A stretch of DNA of 12,642 nt from a bacterium TMED198. GTDB lineage: Bacteria; Fidelibacterota; Marinisomatia; SCGC-AAA003-L08; D37C17. The stretch covers positions 1 through 12,642 of the forward strand of contig NHIV01000024.1 of assembly GCA_002170735.1 (NCBI GenBank), given 5' to 3'. Below the pieces are notes generated by a model. It had not been told where the DNA came from. It was given only the letters and a program-made list of their open reading frames with translations, and made no database searches. Made by a program: the position numbers and the translations under genes. Below, piece after piece: positions 1-5,997 of this stretch (its first letter is position 1; each line of letters begins with the position of its first letter).

Positions 1-581
1 AAGGTTATGTATATCATATGACTTGTAGAGGTAGTAGATTCAAAGATGGTGCTATGAGAAATCCAGCAGGTCAGGTTTTTATGAAAGGTAGAGAATCATC
101 AGAGTGGCTAGCACAGAATCTTAGAAGTACACGCAATTTTATTCGTAAGTGGGGGCACATGGTTCAACATGATGAATACCTTAAACCAATTATACCACCG
201 AAGTTTGATGTGGCATTTGTCGCTTACAACTGTGATGCAAATATGTTAAAGGAATTAGAACCTTGGTGTAGTAAAATATATTTAGACTTGAGTGATTCAG
301 ACTGTATTGGTGAGTATGTAAAAGAGGAACAGCCAAATACAAAGTATGATTTAGATGAAAGAATAAAATTATATGGTCACAGTAAAATATCAGAACTGCA
401 TGATGTATGTGTAGAGTTTGATTGTCAAAAACTCACACCACAAAACTTCCAAGTAATAGTAAACCTATCACAGATGTTACAAGACAGTGGAGAGATAGGA
501 GAAATGGAGTATGATATATTTAAATTCTTTATCAAATCACTTGACACATATGAAAAGGAGTTAATAGTATGCGAGTCTTAG
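1..581 (+). CDS. Glycosyltransferase-like protein, C-terminal part (5' end outside window)
   Basis: The frame is open to the left edge (codons from base 3), so the gene starts upstream and the ATG at 18 is probably internal. What remains is 193 codons. The first visible stretch, with the motif YHMTCRGSRF followed by an NFIRKWG block and a PPKFDVAFV segment, resembles the C-terminal half of family-2-like glycosyltransferases common in marine phages. The catalytic DxD region would lie outside the window. The C-terminal ~100 residues are acidic and of no recognised fold. It overlaps the next gene, a nucleotide-sugar epimerase, by 13 bases, so both likely act in glycan modification, perhaps of virion or host surface sugars. 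The family call rests on motif memory, not a search; it could be another GT-A-fold enzyme. Confidence 0.6.
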   Translation, partial: GYVYHMTCRGSRFKDGAMRNPAGQVFMKGRESSEWLAQNLRSTRNFIRKWGHMVQHDEYLKPIIPPKFDVAFVAYNCDANMLKELEPWCSKIYLDLSDSDCIGEYVKEEQPNTKYDLDERIKLYGHSKISELHDVCVEFDCQKLTPQNFQVIVNLSQMLQDSGEIGEMEYDIFKFFIKSLDTYEKELIVCES

Positions 582-1483
582 TAACCGGTGGTGCTGGATT
601 TATTGGAACTAATTTAATAAAGAGATTATTAAAAGATGGTCACGAAGTAGTATCAGTAGATAACTATTCAACTGGTAAGAAAGAGAACGAACAAAAAGGA
701 TGTGAGTATTATCATAGAGATTTATCAGAGACAACTTGGTGGGCTTTGTGGGATGATGATAATTTATTGGATGATCGTCAAATTGAGCCGGTTGATATAA
801 TATTTCATCTGGCATCTGTTGCTAGAATACAACCATCTTTTGAACACCCTGTAGACACATTTAGTTCAAATACTACAGCAACACTAAATGTTTTAGAGTG
901 GGCTAGACATCATGAAACACCTGTTATATATGCTGGTTCATCCTCATCAAACGGTGATAAGTTTGCTAATCCATATACACTAAGTAAATCTCAAAGTGAA
1001 CAATTGGTGGAGTTATATAACAAAGTATATGAGTTACCCACAACCACTTGTAGATTTTACAATGTCTACGGACAACATCAACTTACAGAGGGGAAGTATT
1101 GCACTCTGATAGGTATATTTGAAACGCTTTACAGAGAAGGTAGACCACTAACTATTACAGGTGATGGAGAACAACGAAGAGATTTCACTCACGTAGACGA
1201 TATTGTAGATGGTTTTATTAAATGTGGTGAAGTTCATTTAGATGTTTGGGGAAATAAAGATGTAAATGGAGAGTTGTTTGAGTTAGGTAAAGGTAAGAAT
1301 TATTCAGTAAATGAAATAGCGGCTGCTTTTGGTGAAAACTATCCGACAAAATACATTGATGAAAGGTCTGGTGAAATGAAAGAGACACTTTGCATAGATA
1401 CCAAGGCTAAAGATGTGTTAAATTGGAATCCAAAAGGGGATGTAATAGATTTTATTCAAGAAAATTACTCAAGAAAAGTCTAA
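569..1483 (+). CDS. NAD-dependent nucleotide-sugar epimerase/dehydratase (extended SDR)
   Basis: This 304-residue protein has the full plan of an extended short-chain dehydrogenase/reductase of the UDP-glucose 4-epimerase type. It starts with a Rossmann nucleotide-binding loop GGAGFIG (residues 7-13), has an acidic residue at the end of the second strand (SVDNYSTG, D31) that typically selects NAD, an HLAS segment near 80, a serine-rich strand near 124-127, and the catalytic Tyr-x3-Lys pair Y136/K140. Further on are the usual RFYNVYG and DGEQRRDFTHVDDIV blocks of sugar epimerases. Length is slightly short of typical GalE (~330). It would interconvert or dehydrate an NDP-sugar in the cytoplasm, feeding glycosyltransferases such as the upstream gene. 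The start is set by AAAGGAG 8 bases upstream of ATG. The exact substrate cannot be read from the sequence. Confidence 0.93.
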   Translation: MRVLVTGGAGFIGTNLIKRLLKDGHEVVSVDNYSTGKKENEQKGCEYYHRDLSETTWWALWDDDNLLDDRQIEPVDIIFHLASVARIQPSFEHPVDTFSSNTTATLNVLEWARHHETPVIYAGSSSSNGDKFANPYTLSKSQSEQLVELYNKVYELPTTTCRFYNVYGQHQLTEGKYCTLIGIFETLYREGRPLTITGDGEQRRDFTHVDDIVDGFIKCGEVHLDVWGNKDVNGELFELGKGKNYSVNEIAAAFGENYPTKYIDERSGEMKETLCIDTKAKDVLNWNPKGDVIDFIQENYSRKV

Positions 1484-1725
1484 TGACATACTATATATTA
1501 TTAGACAGCGATTCCATAGAAGATATATGGGATGAAAATATATTAGGAGAAGAATCCTTTGAAAAGTTTTATGTTGGTAGTGGTTATAAAGCACTTACAA
1601 ATATGATTAATAGAGAACCAGAAGTATTAGAATCTATAGCAATTATAGATGAGAAGAAGAACCCTTATTCTGTTGAAGAGTTTTTAGAATTATTAACAAA
1701 TTGGAAAATAATCCTTGACAATTAG
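1483..1725 (+). CDS. Small acidic protein of unknown function
   Basis: The 80-residue product begins MTYYILLDSDS. An upstream in-frame ATG at 1423 lies deep inside the epimerase gene, so I choose the ATG at 1483, whose A is the last base of the epimerase stop (TAATG). This implies translational coupling; the upstream ribosome site is weak. The protein is acidic, has no membrane segment, and its C-terminal half (VEEFLELLTNWKIIL) looks helical. I do not recognise a family. The coupling suggests co-expression with the sugar genes, but that alone does not assign a role. Confidence 0.75.
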   Translation: MTYYILLDSDSIEDIWDENILGEESFEKFYVGSGYKALTNMINREPEVLESIAIIDEKKNPYSVEEFLELLTNWKIILDN

Positions 1726-1756
1726 CAGAATTATTTGTAGTTTTAGGAGTAGGTAA

Positions 1757-1924
1757 ATGGTGAATTACGATTATTATGATGAGCTTGAAGAAGAAGCTTA
1801 TAATGATAGAATAAGAAGAAAAAAGAAACCAAAAAAACAAAAAAAATCATACAAAAAGGAAGAGGTACAAGATGCCAAACGTGATAAGAAAAATAGTTGG
1901 AGCAATCACCCTAAGCGTATTTAG
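1757..1924 (+). CDS. Small charged protein, acidic N-terminus and Lys-rich body, overlapping next gene
   Basis: This is a 55-codon reading frame with AGGAG (1745-1749) seven bases before its ATG. The product starts with an acidic, tyrosine-rich stretch (NYDYYDELEEEAY) and continues as a strongly basic lysine/arginine run (RIRRKKKPKKQKK), ending PKRI. Its last 53 bases overlap the lipoprotein gene at 1872 in another frame. A compact, highly polar protein with an acidic head and polybasic tail could bind nucleic acid, but that is inference from composition. The good ribosome site and the otherwise empty gap support it as real; the long overlap and low-complexity lysines argue for caution. Confidence 0.55.
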   Translation: MVNYDYYDELEEEAYNDRIRRKKKPKKQKKSYKKEEVQDAKRDKKNSWSNHPKRI

Positions 1925-2411
1925 TTTATTCATTGGTTGTGGTGATGTAAACAATGAATTAGAACCAATCACTTTTCAGTTAGACGCTAGGTTAGAGATA
2001 GATGAAAATGGTTACTATCGTTTACCATTGGATATGTCAAATTGGCAAACTCTACATAGAATAAGTGGACATCTTTACAGAAATGGTAGACCTATGAATG
2101 TTACAAAATTTGGTTGGTCTAGTAATTTATATTGGCTGATAGGAGACACTTTAGGTCATGTCATAGCCAATAATGGATTAACTGATGACTTAGTATATGT
2201 TGCTTACGACACTACATATATAACTTGGTTCGGTGGATATGAAGTTCCGATAATAAATGGTGCTTCTTATAGCAGAGAAGATGGAGAGGTAAACACTATG
2301 ATAGCTCCCGTTAAAACAATGTTAGGAGATACGGCAACAATTTACTATGGTTATCACGACCCTTGGACATACGAGGACACGTATGGGGAGTTTTATATAA
2401 TATTTGATTAA
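1872..2411 (+). CDS. Predicted lipoprotein of unknown function
   Basis: The 179-residue product has a short basic N-terminus (VIRKIV), a hydrophobic stretch and a lipobox-like SLFIGC with the lipidated Cys at about residue 23, followed by GDVNNELEP. It should therefore be exported, processed by signal peptidase II and anchored by lipid. The mature part is rich in aromatic residues, glycine and beta-strand-like segments (LYWLIGDTLG, TYITWFGGYEV), suggesting a compact beta fold facing the periplasm or cell surface. GGAAGAGG lies 6 bases before the ATG. No family was recognised. A phage-encoded lipoprotein outside a lysis cassette may act in superinfection exclusion, but nothing in the sequence proves this. 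Confidence 0.8.
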   Translation: MPNVIRKIVGAITLSVFSLFIGCGDVNNELEPITFQLDARLEIDENGYYRLPLDMSNWQTLHRISGHLYRNGRPMNVTKFGWSSNLYWLIGDTLGHVIANNGLTDDLVYVAYDTTYITWFGGYEVPIINGASYSREDGEVNTMIAPVKTMLGDTATIYYGYHDPWTYEDTYGEFYIIFD

Positions 2412-2423
2412 AGGAGAAATTTT

Positions 2424-2717
2424 ATGAAGTATGTATTAATCGATAGAGGAGATAATGTTGTTGATAAGGTGGATTTAGGTAGTAATGTTGGTTTAAATGG
2501 CGCAAAAACATTCTTTATTGGAAGAAAACAAATAGATAAGAAAGAATTCAATAATATTTGGAAAGTAATGACAGAAAAAGACTACGATGTACAGAGAGAG
2601 TTGTCTAACAGAGAGGGCAAGCAATATGAGTGGTGGAAAGAAGAAGAAAGTTACCTAGATTTAGAAGCACCTATAACAAACAGTGGAGATGAAAGTGGCA
2701 GGGAAACAGAAAGGTAG
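2424..2717 (+). CDS. Hypothetical protein, 97 aa
   Basis: AAGGAGA precedes the ATG by 7 bases, a strong ribosome site. The product starts with a beta-strand-like segment (KYVLIDRG), has a central GAKTFFIGRKQID block, and ends in a charged helical region with an EWWKEEE motif. There is no signal peptide or membrane segment. I do not recognise the family. Its end overlaps the start of the next small gene by 23 bases. Confidence 0.8.
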   Translation: MKYVLIDRGDNVVDKVDLGSNVGLNGAKTFFIGRKQIDKKEFNNIWKVMTEKDYDVQRELSNREGKQYEWWKEEESYLDLEAPITNSGDESGRETER

Positions 2718-2892
2718 AAGGAAAAACATATCACCCAAGTATGAAATGGATAATGAGTTGGAGAAAATAGCATTAGAGATAGAGGCTGAGGCTATTCAAA
2801 TGAGACTAGATTACGAAGAGAATCCATCGGAAGAGAGTGGTAGTGTGGTTGTAATACATCAAGAGTCGGAATTTTTAGATGAGGAAGAATGA
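2695..2892 (+). CDS. Hypothetical small acidic protein, GTG start
   Basis: The frame is open from a GTG at 2683, with an ATG at 2689 and another GTG at 2695. I choose 2695 because GGAG (2685-2688) sits six bases upstream of it, whereas it would be too close to or inside the earlier candidates. The product (65 aa) has a basic N-terminus (GKQKGRRKN), then an acidic helical region (NELEKIALEIEAEA) likely to form a coiled coil, and an acidic tail. It overlaps the next gene by an ATGA. Function unknown. Confidence 0.65.
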   Translation: MAGKQKGRRKNISPKYEMDNELEKIALEIEAEAIQMRLDYEENPSEESGSVVVIHQESEFLDEEE

Positions 2893-3629
2893 AGTATGTA
2901 GACACCTCAAAATTATCGGTTAGGGAAATAAATAGAAAGGTTGCTAAAAGTATGGTGGTTAAATACCACTACTCAAAACAGTGGACTAAGTGTAGTATAG
3001 CTTTGGGGTTATACTATAGGACAGGTAATCAACACTCATTCTTTGATGAGCCAGAAGAGAAAATAATTGGTACAATATGTTATGGTGATCCGATAGGTAG
3101 ACACTCAGGCGCTTCGATATCAGTTTCTATACCAAGAGAAAATGTATACGAACTGGTAAGACTATTTGTGCATGATGGGTATGGTAATAATGTAGAATCT
3201 TATCTAATAGGAGAGGGCTTTAACTGGTTAAAGAAAAACAGAAAAGATATAAAGGCTCTCATATCATATTCAGACCCACAGCAAGGTCATGTTGGTACTA
3301 TATATCAGGCAACCAATTGGCTGTACCAAGGTAATAGGATAAGACCAAACGATAGCTGGTTATTTAAGTTTGAAGAGAATGGTAAATTTCAACACGGAAG
3401 AACTATATTTCCGTATTATAAAACAAATGATATAAAGAAAATGAAGAGCTTGGTAGAGAAGGATTTTTGGGTAAAGAAAGAGTTAAGAAAACATAGATAT
3501 GTGTATCTGCTCGGCAGTAAAACAGAAAAGAGAAAGGCTCTAAAGAATTTAAAGCATCCACTACTACCCTATCCTAAAGTAGCTGATGTAGAAGAAATAA
3601 AAATAATAAAAGTAGAGGTTAATAAATGA
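2889..3629 (+). CDS. Mom-like GNAT-fold protein, probable DNA base-modification acyltransferase
   Basis: The 246-residue protein resembles the phage Mu Mom family and its relatives in marine phages. Mom enzymes carry a GNAT fold and modify adenines in phage DNA, blocking host restriction. Visible landmarks in order are YHYSK (residues 26-30), a strand plus turn IGTICYGDP (60-68), ELVRLFVHDG (88-97), a helix with NVESYLIG (101-108), and the conserved block SYSDPQQGHVGTIYQATNW (126-144). After residue ~160 comes a basic tail (KKELRKHRYVYLL), plausible for DNA contact. The ATG overlaps the previous stop (ATGA), and the next gene overlaps its stop the same way, so it sits in an operon with small unknown genes. 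No com-like regulator gene is apparent next to it. The fold call is fairly firm; the chemistry and target base are inferred from the family. Confidence 0.8.
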   Translation: MKYVDTSKLSVREINRKVAKSMVVKYHYSKQWTKCSIALGLYYRTGNQHSFFDEPEEKIIGTICYGDPIGRHSGASISVSIPRENVYELVRLFVHDGYGNNVESYLIGEGFNWLKKNRKDIKALISYSDPQQGHVGTIYQATNWLYQGNRIRPNDSWLFKFEENGKFQHGRTIFPYYKTNDIKKMKSLVEKDFWVKKELRKHRYVYLLGSKTEKRKALKNLKHPLLPYPKVADVEEIKIIKVEVNK

Positions 3630-3862
3630 TTACAATAATAGGCTGGGTATGGTTAGGAATAATAGTTGGGATGTTAGTTGGTATGGTAACAACTTCTTTG
3701 TTAGCTAACAATAAACAAACCGACTTGGAAGCTGAGAACTTACATTTGAGATTTGTAAGGGACTCTTTAAAGGAAGAGATATTCAGGTTGGAAAACCAGA
3801 CTAAACCCAAACCAAGAAATAAAAGAAATCTCAGAGCAAAGTCAATAAAAATTGGTAAATAA
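3626..3862 (+). CDS. Small membrane protein with coiled coil (inner-membrane spanin-like)
   Basis: This 78-residue protein has one N-terminal transmembrane helix (residues ~4-27, with repeated Gly/Val and LGIIVGMLVG), then a heptad-like helical region (DLEAENLHLRFVRDSLKEEIFRLEN) and a basic tail with KPKPRNKRN. An N-terminal anchor followed by a periplasmic coiled coil is the layout of inner-membrane spanins, which help disrupt the outer membrane at lysis. The start overlaps the Mom-like gene stop by four bases, with AGAGG 7 bases upstream. Other small membrane or lipoprotein genes follow, supporting a lysis role by context only. It could equally be an unrelated membrane protein. Confidence 0.7.
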   Translation: MITIIGWVWLGIIVGMLVGMVTTSLLANNKQTDLEAENLHLRFVRDSLKEEIFRLENQTKPKPRNKRNLRAKSIKIGK

Positions 3863-3877
3863 AATAATATATCTGTA

Positions 3878-3889
3878 TATTTATTAGTA
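3878..3889 (+). promoter_or_regulatory. Candidate phage promoter element TATTTATTAGTA
   Basis: The 12-mer TATTTATTAGTA occurs here in a gap before a + strand gene and identically at 7087-7098. Close variants are at 5871-5882 (TATTTATTAATA), 5193-5204 and 5718-5729, each in a non-coding gap. The preceding ATCTGTATAT is also seen at 4226-4235. Recurrence in gaps suggests a promoter or other signal, but AT-rich composition could produce such matches. Confidence 0.35.
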
Positions 3890-3943
3890 GATGTTTAATA
3901 AGTTACAAACTTGCAAGGTAATAGCTTAAATGGAGATCGAATA

Positions 3944-4225
3944 GTGAATCAACAAGACCGGAAGGAATTTGAGATTGTACATTTAAAGATAGATGAACTC
4001 AAAAATGACATTTTAAAATTACAAGCAGATATGGAAAAGGCTCATCTTAAAACCGATGACTCTCTCAGTTTCATTAAAGAAAATCTATTCAATCCCAATG
4101 AAGGACTGTGGGCTGAAACAAAACAGAACACACAATTCAGGGAATCTGCTTCTAGGTGGCGTACCACTATTGGTGCTGGTTTTGTAGGGTTATTTTTCAA
4201 ACAATTATACGATTTATTTGGTTAA
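3944..4225 (+). CDS. Holin-like / XhlA-like coiled-coil protein with C-terminal membrane helix
   Basis: The frame is open from a TTG at 3911, but I take the GTG at 3944 because GGAGAT lies six bases upstream of it. The 93-residue product has a long N-terminal amphipathic helix (FEIVHLKIDELKNDILKLQ) likely to be a coiled coil, a middle part ending NPNEGLWAETKQN, and a C-terminal hydrophobic segment (TTIGAGFVGLFF) with a short KQLYDLFG tail. This layout matches hemolysin XhlA-type phage proteins that act with holins and endolysins at the membrane. It follows the spanin-like gene after an 81-base gap that may carry a promoter. Topology is clear; the lysis role is inferred. Confidence 0.65.
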   Translation: MNQQDRKEFEIVHLKIDELKNDILKLQADMEKAHLKTDDSLSFIKENLFNPNEGLWAETKQNTQFRESASRWRTTIGAGFVGLFFKQLYDLFG

Positions 4226-4446
4226 ATCTGTATATATTTCTTACTGATTTCATATATATTACAAAGGGGGTGTCATCGGAGGGTTGAACGAAAACGCGTG
4301 TCGGATACGCGTGTCGCTTAATTTCTTTGACACCATAGGTAAAATCTCTAACGAGATTTCACCGAATAGTAATACTTAAATAACGGATAGCGGCTCTCCG
4401 TTAAGTTAACACTTCATTGGAGTTTGGTTATCCGCAGGAGAAAGTT
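4226..4446 (+). promoter_or_regulatory. Structured 5' leader with four helices and an alternative pairing next to the ribosome site
   Basis: This gap shows a nested set of complementary segments. A long-range helix pairs GGTGTCA (4269-4275) with TGACACC (4328-4334). Inside it is a hairpin of two ACGCGT copies (4294-4299, 4307-4312), which also form a tandem ACGCGTGTCG repeat. Next come a hairpin with 7+3 pairs (4338-4363) and a 7-bp hairpin, TAACGGA with TCCGTTA (4381-4403). CGGATA at 4384-4389 can instead pair with TATCCG at 4429-4434 (8 bp including GC and a G-U pair), ending two bases before the AGGAG at 4436-4440. The two pairings exclude each other. No gene was found in the gap. Confidence 0.6.
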
Positions 4447-4578
4447 ATGAGTAGTGAATCTCAGGAATCAATGATTAGAAGTCAAGCAATACTAATGATG
4501 GCTAGAAACTATAACAGACCACATGTAATCAAACGAATATTAAGACGGTTCAAGAAGTGTTTGGAGAGATTAATATGA
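4447..4578 (+). CDS. Small basic protein, 43 aa
   Basis: AGGAG at 4436-4440 lies six bases before this ATG, and its stop overlaps the next gene as ATGA (4575-4578). The product starts MSSESQESMIRSQ and ends in a basic helix (VIKRILRRFKKCLERLI), which looks amphipathic and could associate with membranes or nucleic acid. It is preceded by a strongly structured leader, so it is the first gene of the transcript holding the next two membrane/lipoprotein genes. No family recognised. The ribosome site and coupling make it credible despite its size. Confidence 0.65.
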   Translation: MSSESQESMIRSQAILMMARNYNRPHVIKRILRRFKKCLERLI

Positions 4579-4835
4579 GTAAGTTTAATGATTTCATGCT
4601 ACAATGGGGAACGGATAAGTTCCTACACTTCATGGGCGGAGCAGCGGTATATGGAATAACCGAATCATGGATAGTGATGTTAATAGTTTCGTTTGGTAAG
4701 GAATTATACGATGTCTACTATGCTACAAGCGGATGGAGTAATAAGGATGCTCTAGCAACAATGTTGGGTGGCTTGTTCACATTCGTGGGCATGCACATTT
4801 GGGAGTGGTTGCCATACACGGAGATGGTATGGTAG
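4575..4835 (+). CDS. YfiM/DUF2279-like small membrane protein
   Basis: The frame is open from a GTG at 4557, but the ATG at 4575 overlaps the previous stop (ATGA) and has GGAGAG upstream, so it is preferred. The 86-residue product carries the pattern DKFLHFMGG (residues ~14-22), a hydrophobic segment (WIVMLIVSFG), KELYD, a GWSNKDALATMLGG block and a second hydrophobic segment. The order DKxxHFxGG - KELYD - GWSxKDxxA is characteristic of the YfiM/DUF2279 family of membrane or periplasmic proteins of unclear function; here there is no lipobox. Its end overlaps the following lipoprotein gene by seven bases. The context of neighbouring membrane proteins suggests envelope or lysis work, by inference. 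Confidence 0.75.
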   Translation: MSKFNDFMLQWGTDKFLHFMGGAAVYGITESWIVMLIVSFGKELYDVYYATSGWSNKDALATMLGGLFTFVGMHIWEWLPYTEMVW

Positions 4836-5143
4836 CTTGGTTACTTCCTCTATTAGTGTTGATGGGTTGTACCTCAGCACCAAACGGAGCATTCAATGTG
4901 AACAGACCCCTAGTACACGATATAGATCCAGGAGACTATCCCCTACGAGGAAACGATGGAGAGTTGCACAAGTTTGGGGAAAACCTACATAAAATGATTT
5001 TTCCAAAACATAATCAGCGGCTCACCCAATACTGTGCTATCCATCGTCAATGGGAGAATGTTAAGGTTGTGTATAGTCGGATGGAAGATGATGAGTACGG
5101 ATACAAATACTTCGTCACAAAGAATAGAAGAAGAAATCGGTAG
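4829..5143 (+). CDS. Small lipoprotein (possible outer-membrane spanin or envelope factor)
   Basis: An in-frame ATG at 4799 exists, but the ATG at 4829 is preferred. GGAGATGGT sits directly upstream, it overlaps the previous stop, and it gives a clean signal: MVAWLLPLLVLMGC with a lipobox LVLMGC and lipidated Cys at residue 14. The mature part (~90 aa) starts TSAPNGAFN, contains DPGDYPLRG, and ends with a basic NRRRNR tail. A small lipoprotein overlapping a membrane-protein gene recalls Rz/Rz1 spanin pairs, but it is longer than typical Rz1 and not proline-rich, so that role is only a possibility. No other family recognised. Confidence 0.75.
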   Translation: MVAWLLPLLVLMGCTSAPNGAFNVNRPLVHDIDPGDYPLRGNDGELHKFGENLHKMIFPKHNQRLTQYCAIHRQWENVKVVYSRMEDDEYGYKYFVTKNRRRNR

Positions 5144-5192
5144 TCTAATAAATTTCTAACACAATACTTGCTAATATTTTTTCTCTTTTAAG

Positions 5193-5292
5193 TATTTATA
5201 GTTGCTAAGTATTAGTTTATTCCTTCAAACTTTACTTAGACTTAAAATAGTTAACCAGAAAGAGAACTTAAATTAGTATTTAAGTTCGGGAG
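5193..5292 (+). promoter_or_regulatory. Leader of the TonB-domain gene: two strong hairpins before the ribosome site
   Basis: After a TATTTATAG element (5193-5201) comes a hairpin of two stacked helices, CTAAGTA with TACTTAG (5205-5211/5233-5239) and AGTTT with AAACT (5214-5218/5227-5231). A second, perfect 9-bp hairpin pairs GAACTTAAA (5264-5272) with TTTAAGTTC (5279-5287) around a six-base loop. It ends directly against the GGGAG ribosome site (5288-5292), seven bases before the ATG. Such hairpins usually protect mRNA or tune initiation. The rest of the 156-base gap holds nothing else I can support. Confidence 0.6.
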
Positions 5293-5299
5293 AAACCTA

Positions 5300-5638
5300 A
5301 TGAGAATAATAACGTGTTTGATACTAATGGGCTCGTTGATAGCCCGAGACTTACCTTACTCTGATAAGAATCAACATCTAAACAAAGAACCTCAAATAGT
5401 AAAACCTTTTCATCTTACTTATGATGATTTACCACATAGTAATATAAAAGGTTCTGTTTTAGTACAATTTGTAATAAATGAAAATGGAGAAGTAATAGAG
5501 CCTGAAATAATAGATACATTCAATGGAGACTTTAACCATACCATAATAGATAAAGTTATGGCAATAGAGTTTAAACCAGCCTTACAAAATGGAAGGCCCA
5601 TCAGAGTACGATACAACCTACCTATCTTATTTAAATAA
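5300..5638 (+). CDS. Secreted stand-alone TonB C-terminal-domain protein
   Basis: The 112-residue product has a short hydrophobic N-terminus (MRIITCLILMGSLIA, probable signal peptide cleaved near residue 15-16). A linker (~16-49) leads to a nearly complete TonB C-terminal domain (~50-112): GSVLVQFVINENGEV, a short helix TIIDKVMAIEFKPA, then NGRPIRVRYNLPILF, which are the usual strand-helix-strand landmarks. In bacteria this domain touches TonB-box sequences of outer-membrane receptors and transmits energy. Here the long proline-rich spacer is absent, and the hydrophobic segment looks more like a signal peptide than an ExbB/ExbD-binding anchor, so it probably cannot energise transport. It has its own structured leader and a terminator behind it, so it forms a single-gene unit. 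A role in blocking TonB-dependent receptors is inference. Confidence 0.85.
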   Translation: MRIITCLILMGSLIARDLPYSDKNQHLNKEPQIVKPFHLTYDDLPHSNIKGSVLVQFVINENGEVIEPEIIDTFNGDFNHTIIDKVMAIEFKPALQNGRPIRVRYNLPILFK

Positions 5639-5647
5639 GTTCTGAAG

Positions 5648-5677
5648 TGAAGGGGAGACATAAACCGCTCCCCTTCA
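5648..5677 (+). terminator. Strong hairpin, probable terminator of the TonB-domain gene
   Basis: A perfect 10-bp stem pairs TGAAGGGGAG (5648-5657) with CTCCCCTTCA (5668-5677) around a 10-base loop, ten bases after the TonB-domain stop. The tail ATCTAAATT is only weakly U-rich, so it may terminate inefficiently or mainly protect the mRNA 3' end. Confidence 0.7.
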
Positions 5678-5760
5678 ATCTAAATTAAGCCTAATCTAAG
5701 CAAAATACAAAACCTAATATTTATATATAACCATTGATATTGTTCCCTCAAGGGAGAAAT

Positions 5761-5838
5761 ATTATTAACATAGATTTAATCTTAGTGCTTTTGCTTATAG
5801 TGGCGCCCATCCTATATGTGTTGTGGAGAGAGTCTTAA
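5761..5838 (+). CDS. Possible 25-aa membrane peptide with a non-standard ATT start
   Basis: GGGAG at 5752-5756 stands 4 or 7 bases before two consecutive ATT codons (5761, 5764). The frame that follows encodes INIDLILVLLLIVAPILYVLWRES-stop in outline: a short N-terminus, about 17 uninterrupted hydrophobic residues, then a charged WRES end. That is a complete small single-pass membrane protein layout. There is no ATG, GTG or TTG at the proper distance, so translation would need an ATT (or ATA) start, which is rare in bacteria. It may be a real mini-protein, a decayed gene, or chance in AT-rich DNA. Confidence 0.3.
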   Translation: MINIDLILVLLLIVAPILYVLWRES

Positions 5839-5856
5839 CCCACAATAACCCATTTT

Positions 5857-5882
5857 TTGACACCTCTACCTATTTATTAATA
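5857..5882 (+). promoter_or_regulatory. Probable promoter upstream of the HTH/HNH-like gene
   Basis: TTGACA (5857-5862) is a perfect -35 element. It is followed by TATTTATTAATAC; a -10 read as TAATAC gives a 15-base spacer and AATACA a 16-base spacer, both slightly short. The stretch also contains the TATTTATTAATA variant of the motif repeated elsewhere in the window. Transcription would start near 5888 and run into the terminator/antiterminator leader. Confidence 0.5.
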
Positions 5883-5885
5883 CAC

Positions 5886-5945
5886 CTAACAGTGTTAGTT
5901 ATACACAAGTATAGTGTGTGTATGTCTTTATGACATACTTTTTTT
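5886..5945 (+). terminator. Attenuator-like leader: intrinsic terminator with an overlapping alternative hairpin
   Basis: A perfect intrinsic terminator pairs GTATGTC (5920-5926) with GACATAC (5932-5938) around TTTAT, followed by seven T (5939-5945). Upstream, ATACACA (5901-5907) can pair with TGTGTAT (5917-5923), which takes the first four bases of the terminator stem, so only one of the two can form. A further CTAAC/GTTAG hairpin (5886-5898) lies at the expected transcript start. The next gene begins at 5998, so this could control readthrough into it. What would trigger the switch cannot be seen. Confidence 0.6.
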
Positions 5946-5970
5946 AGCAGCGAATTTGATACATCCCGTG

Positions 5971-5984
5971 TGTCAATTTGTCAT
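5971..5984 (+). promoter_or_regulatory. TGTCA-N3-TGTCA site 1 (candidate operator)
   Basis: TGTCAATTTGTCAT consists of two direct TGTCA half-sites with an 8-bp pitch, 14 bases upstream of the HTH/HNH-like start codon. Binding here would place a repressor over the translation-initiation region or a proximal promoter, suggesting self-regulation. Confidence 0.5.
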
Positions 5985-5997
5985 ATTTGGGGGCTTT

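Noticed and set aside
4768..4992. 74-codon frame overlapping the YfiM-like and lipoprotein genes
   Set aside because: It is a Ser/Arg/Thr-rich shadow frame, with no ribosome site, of two genes with clear features.
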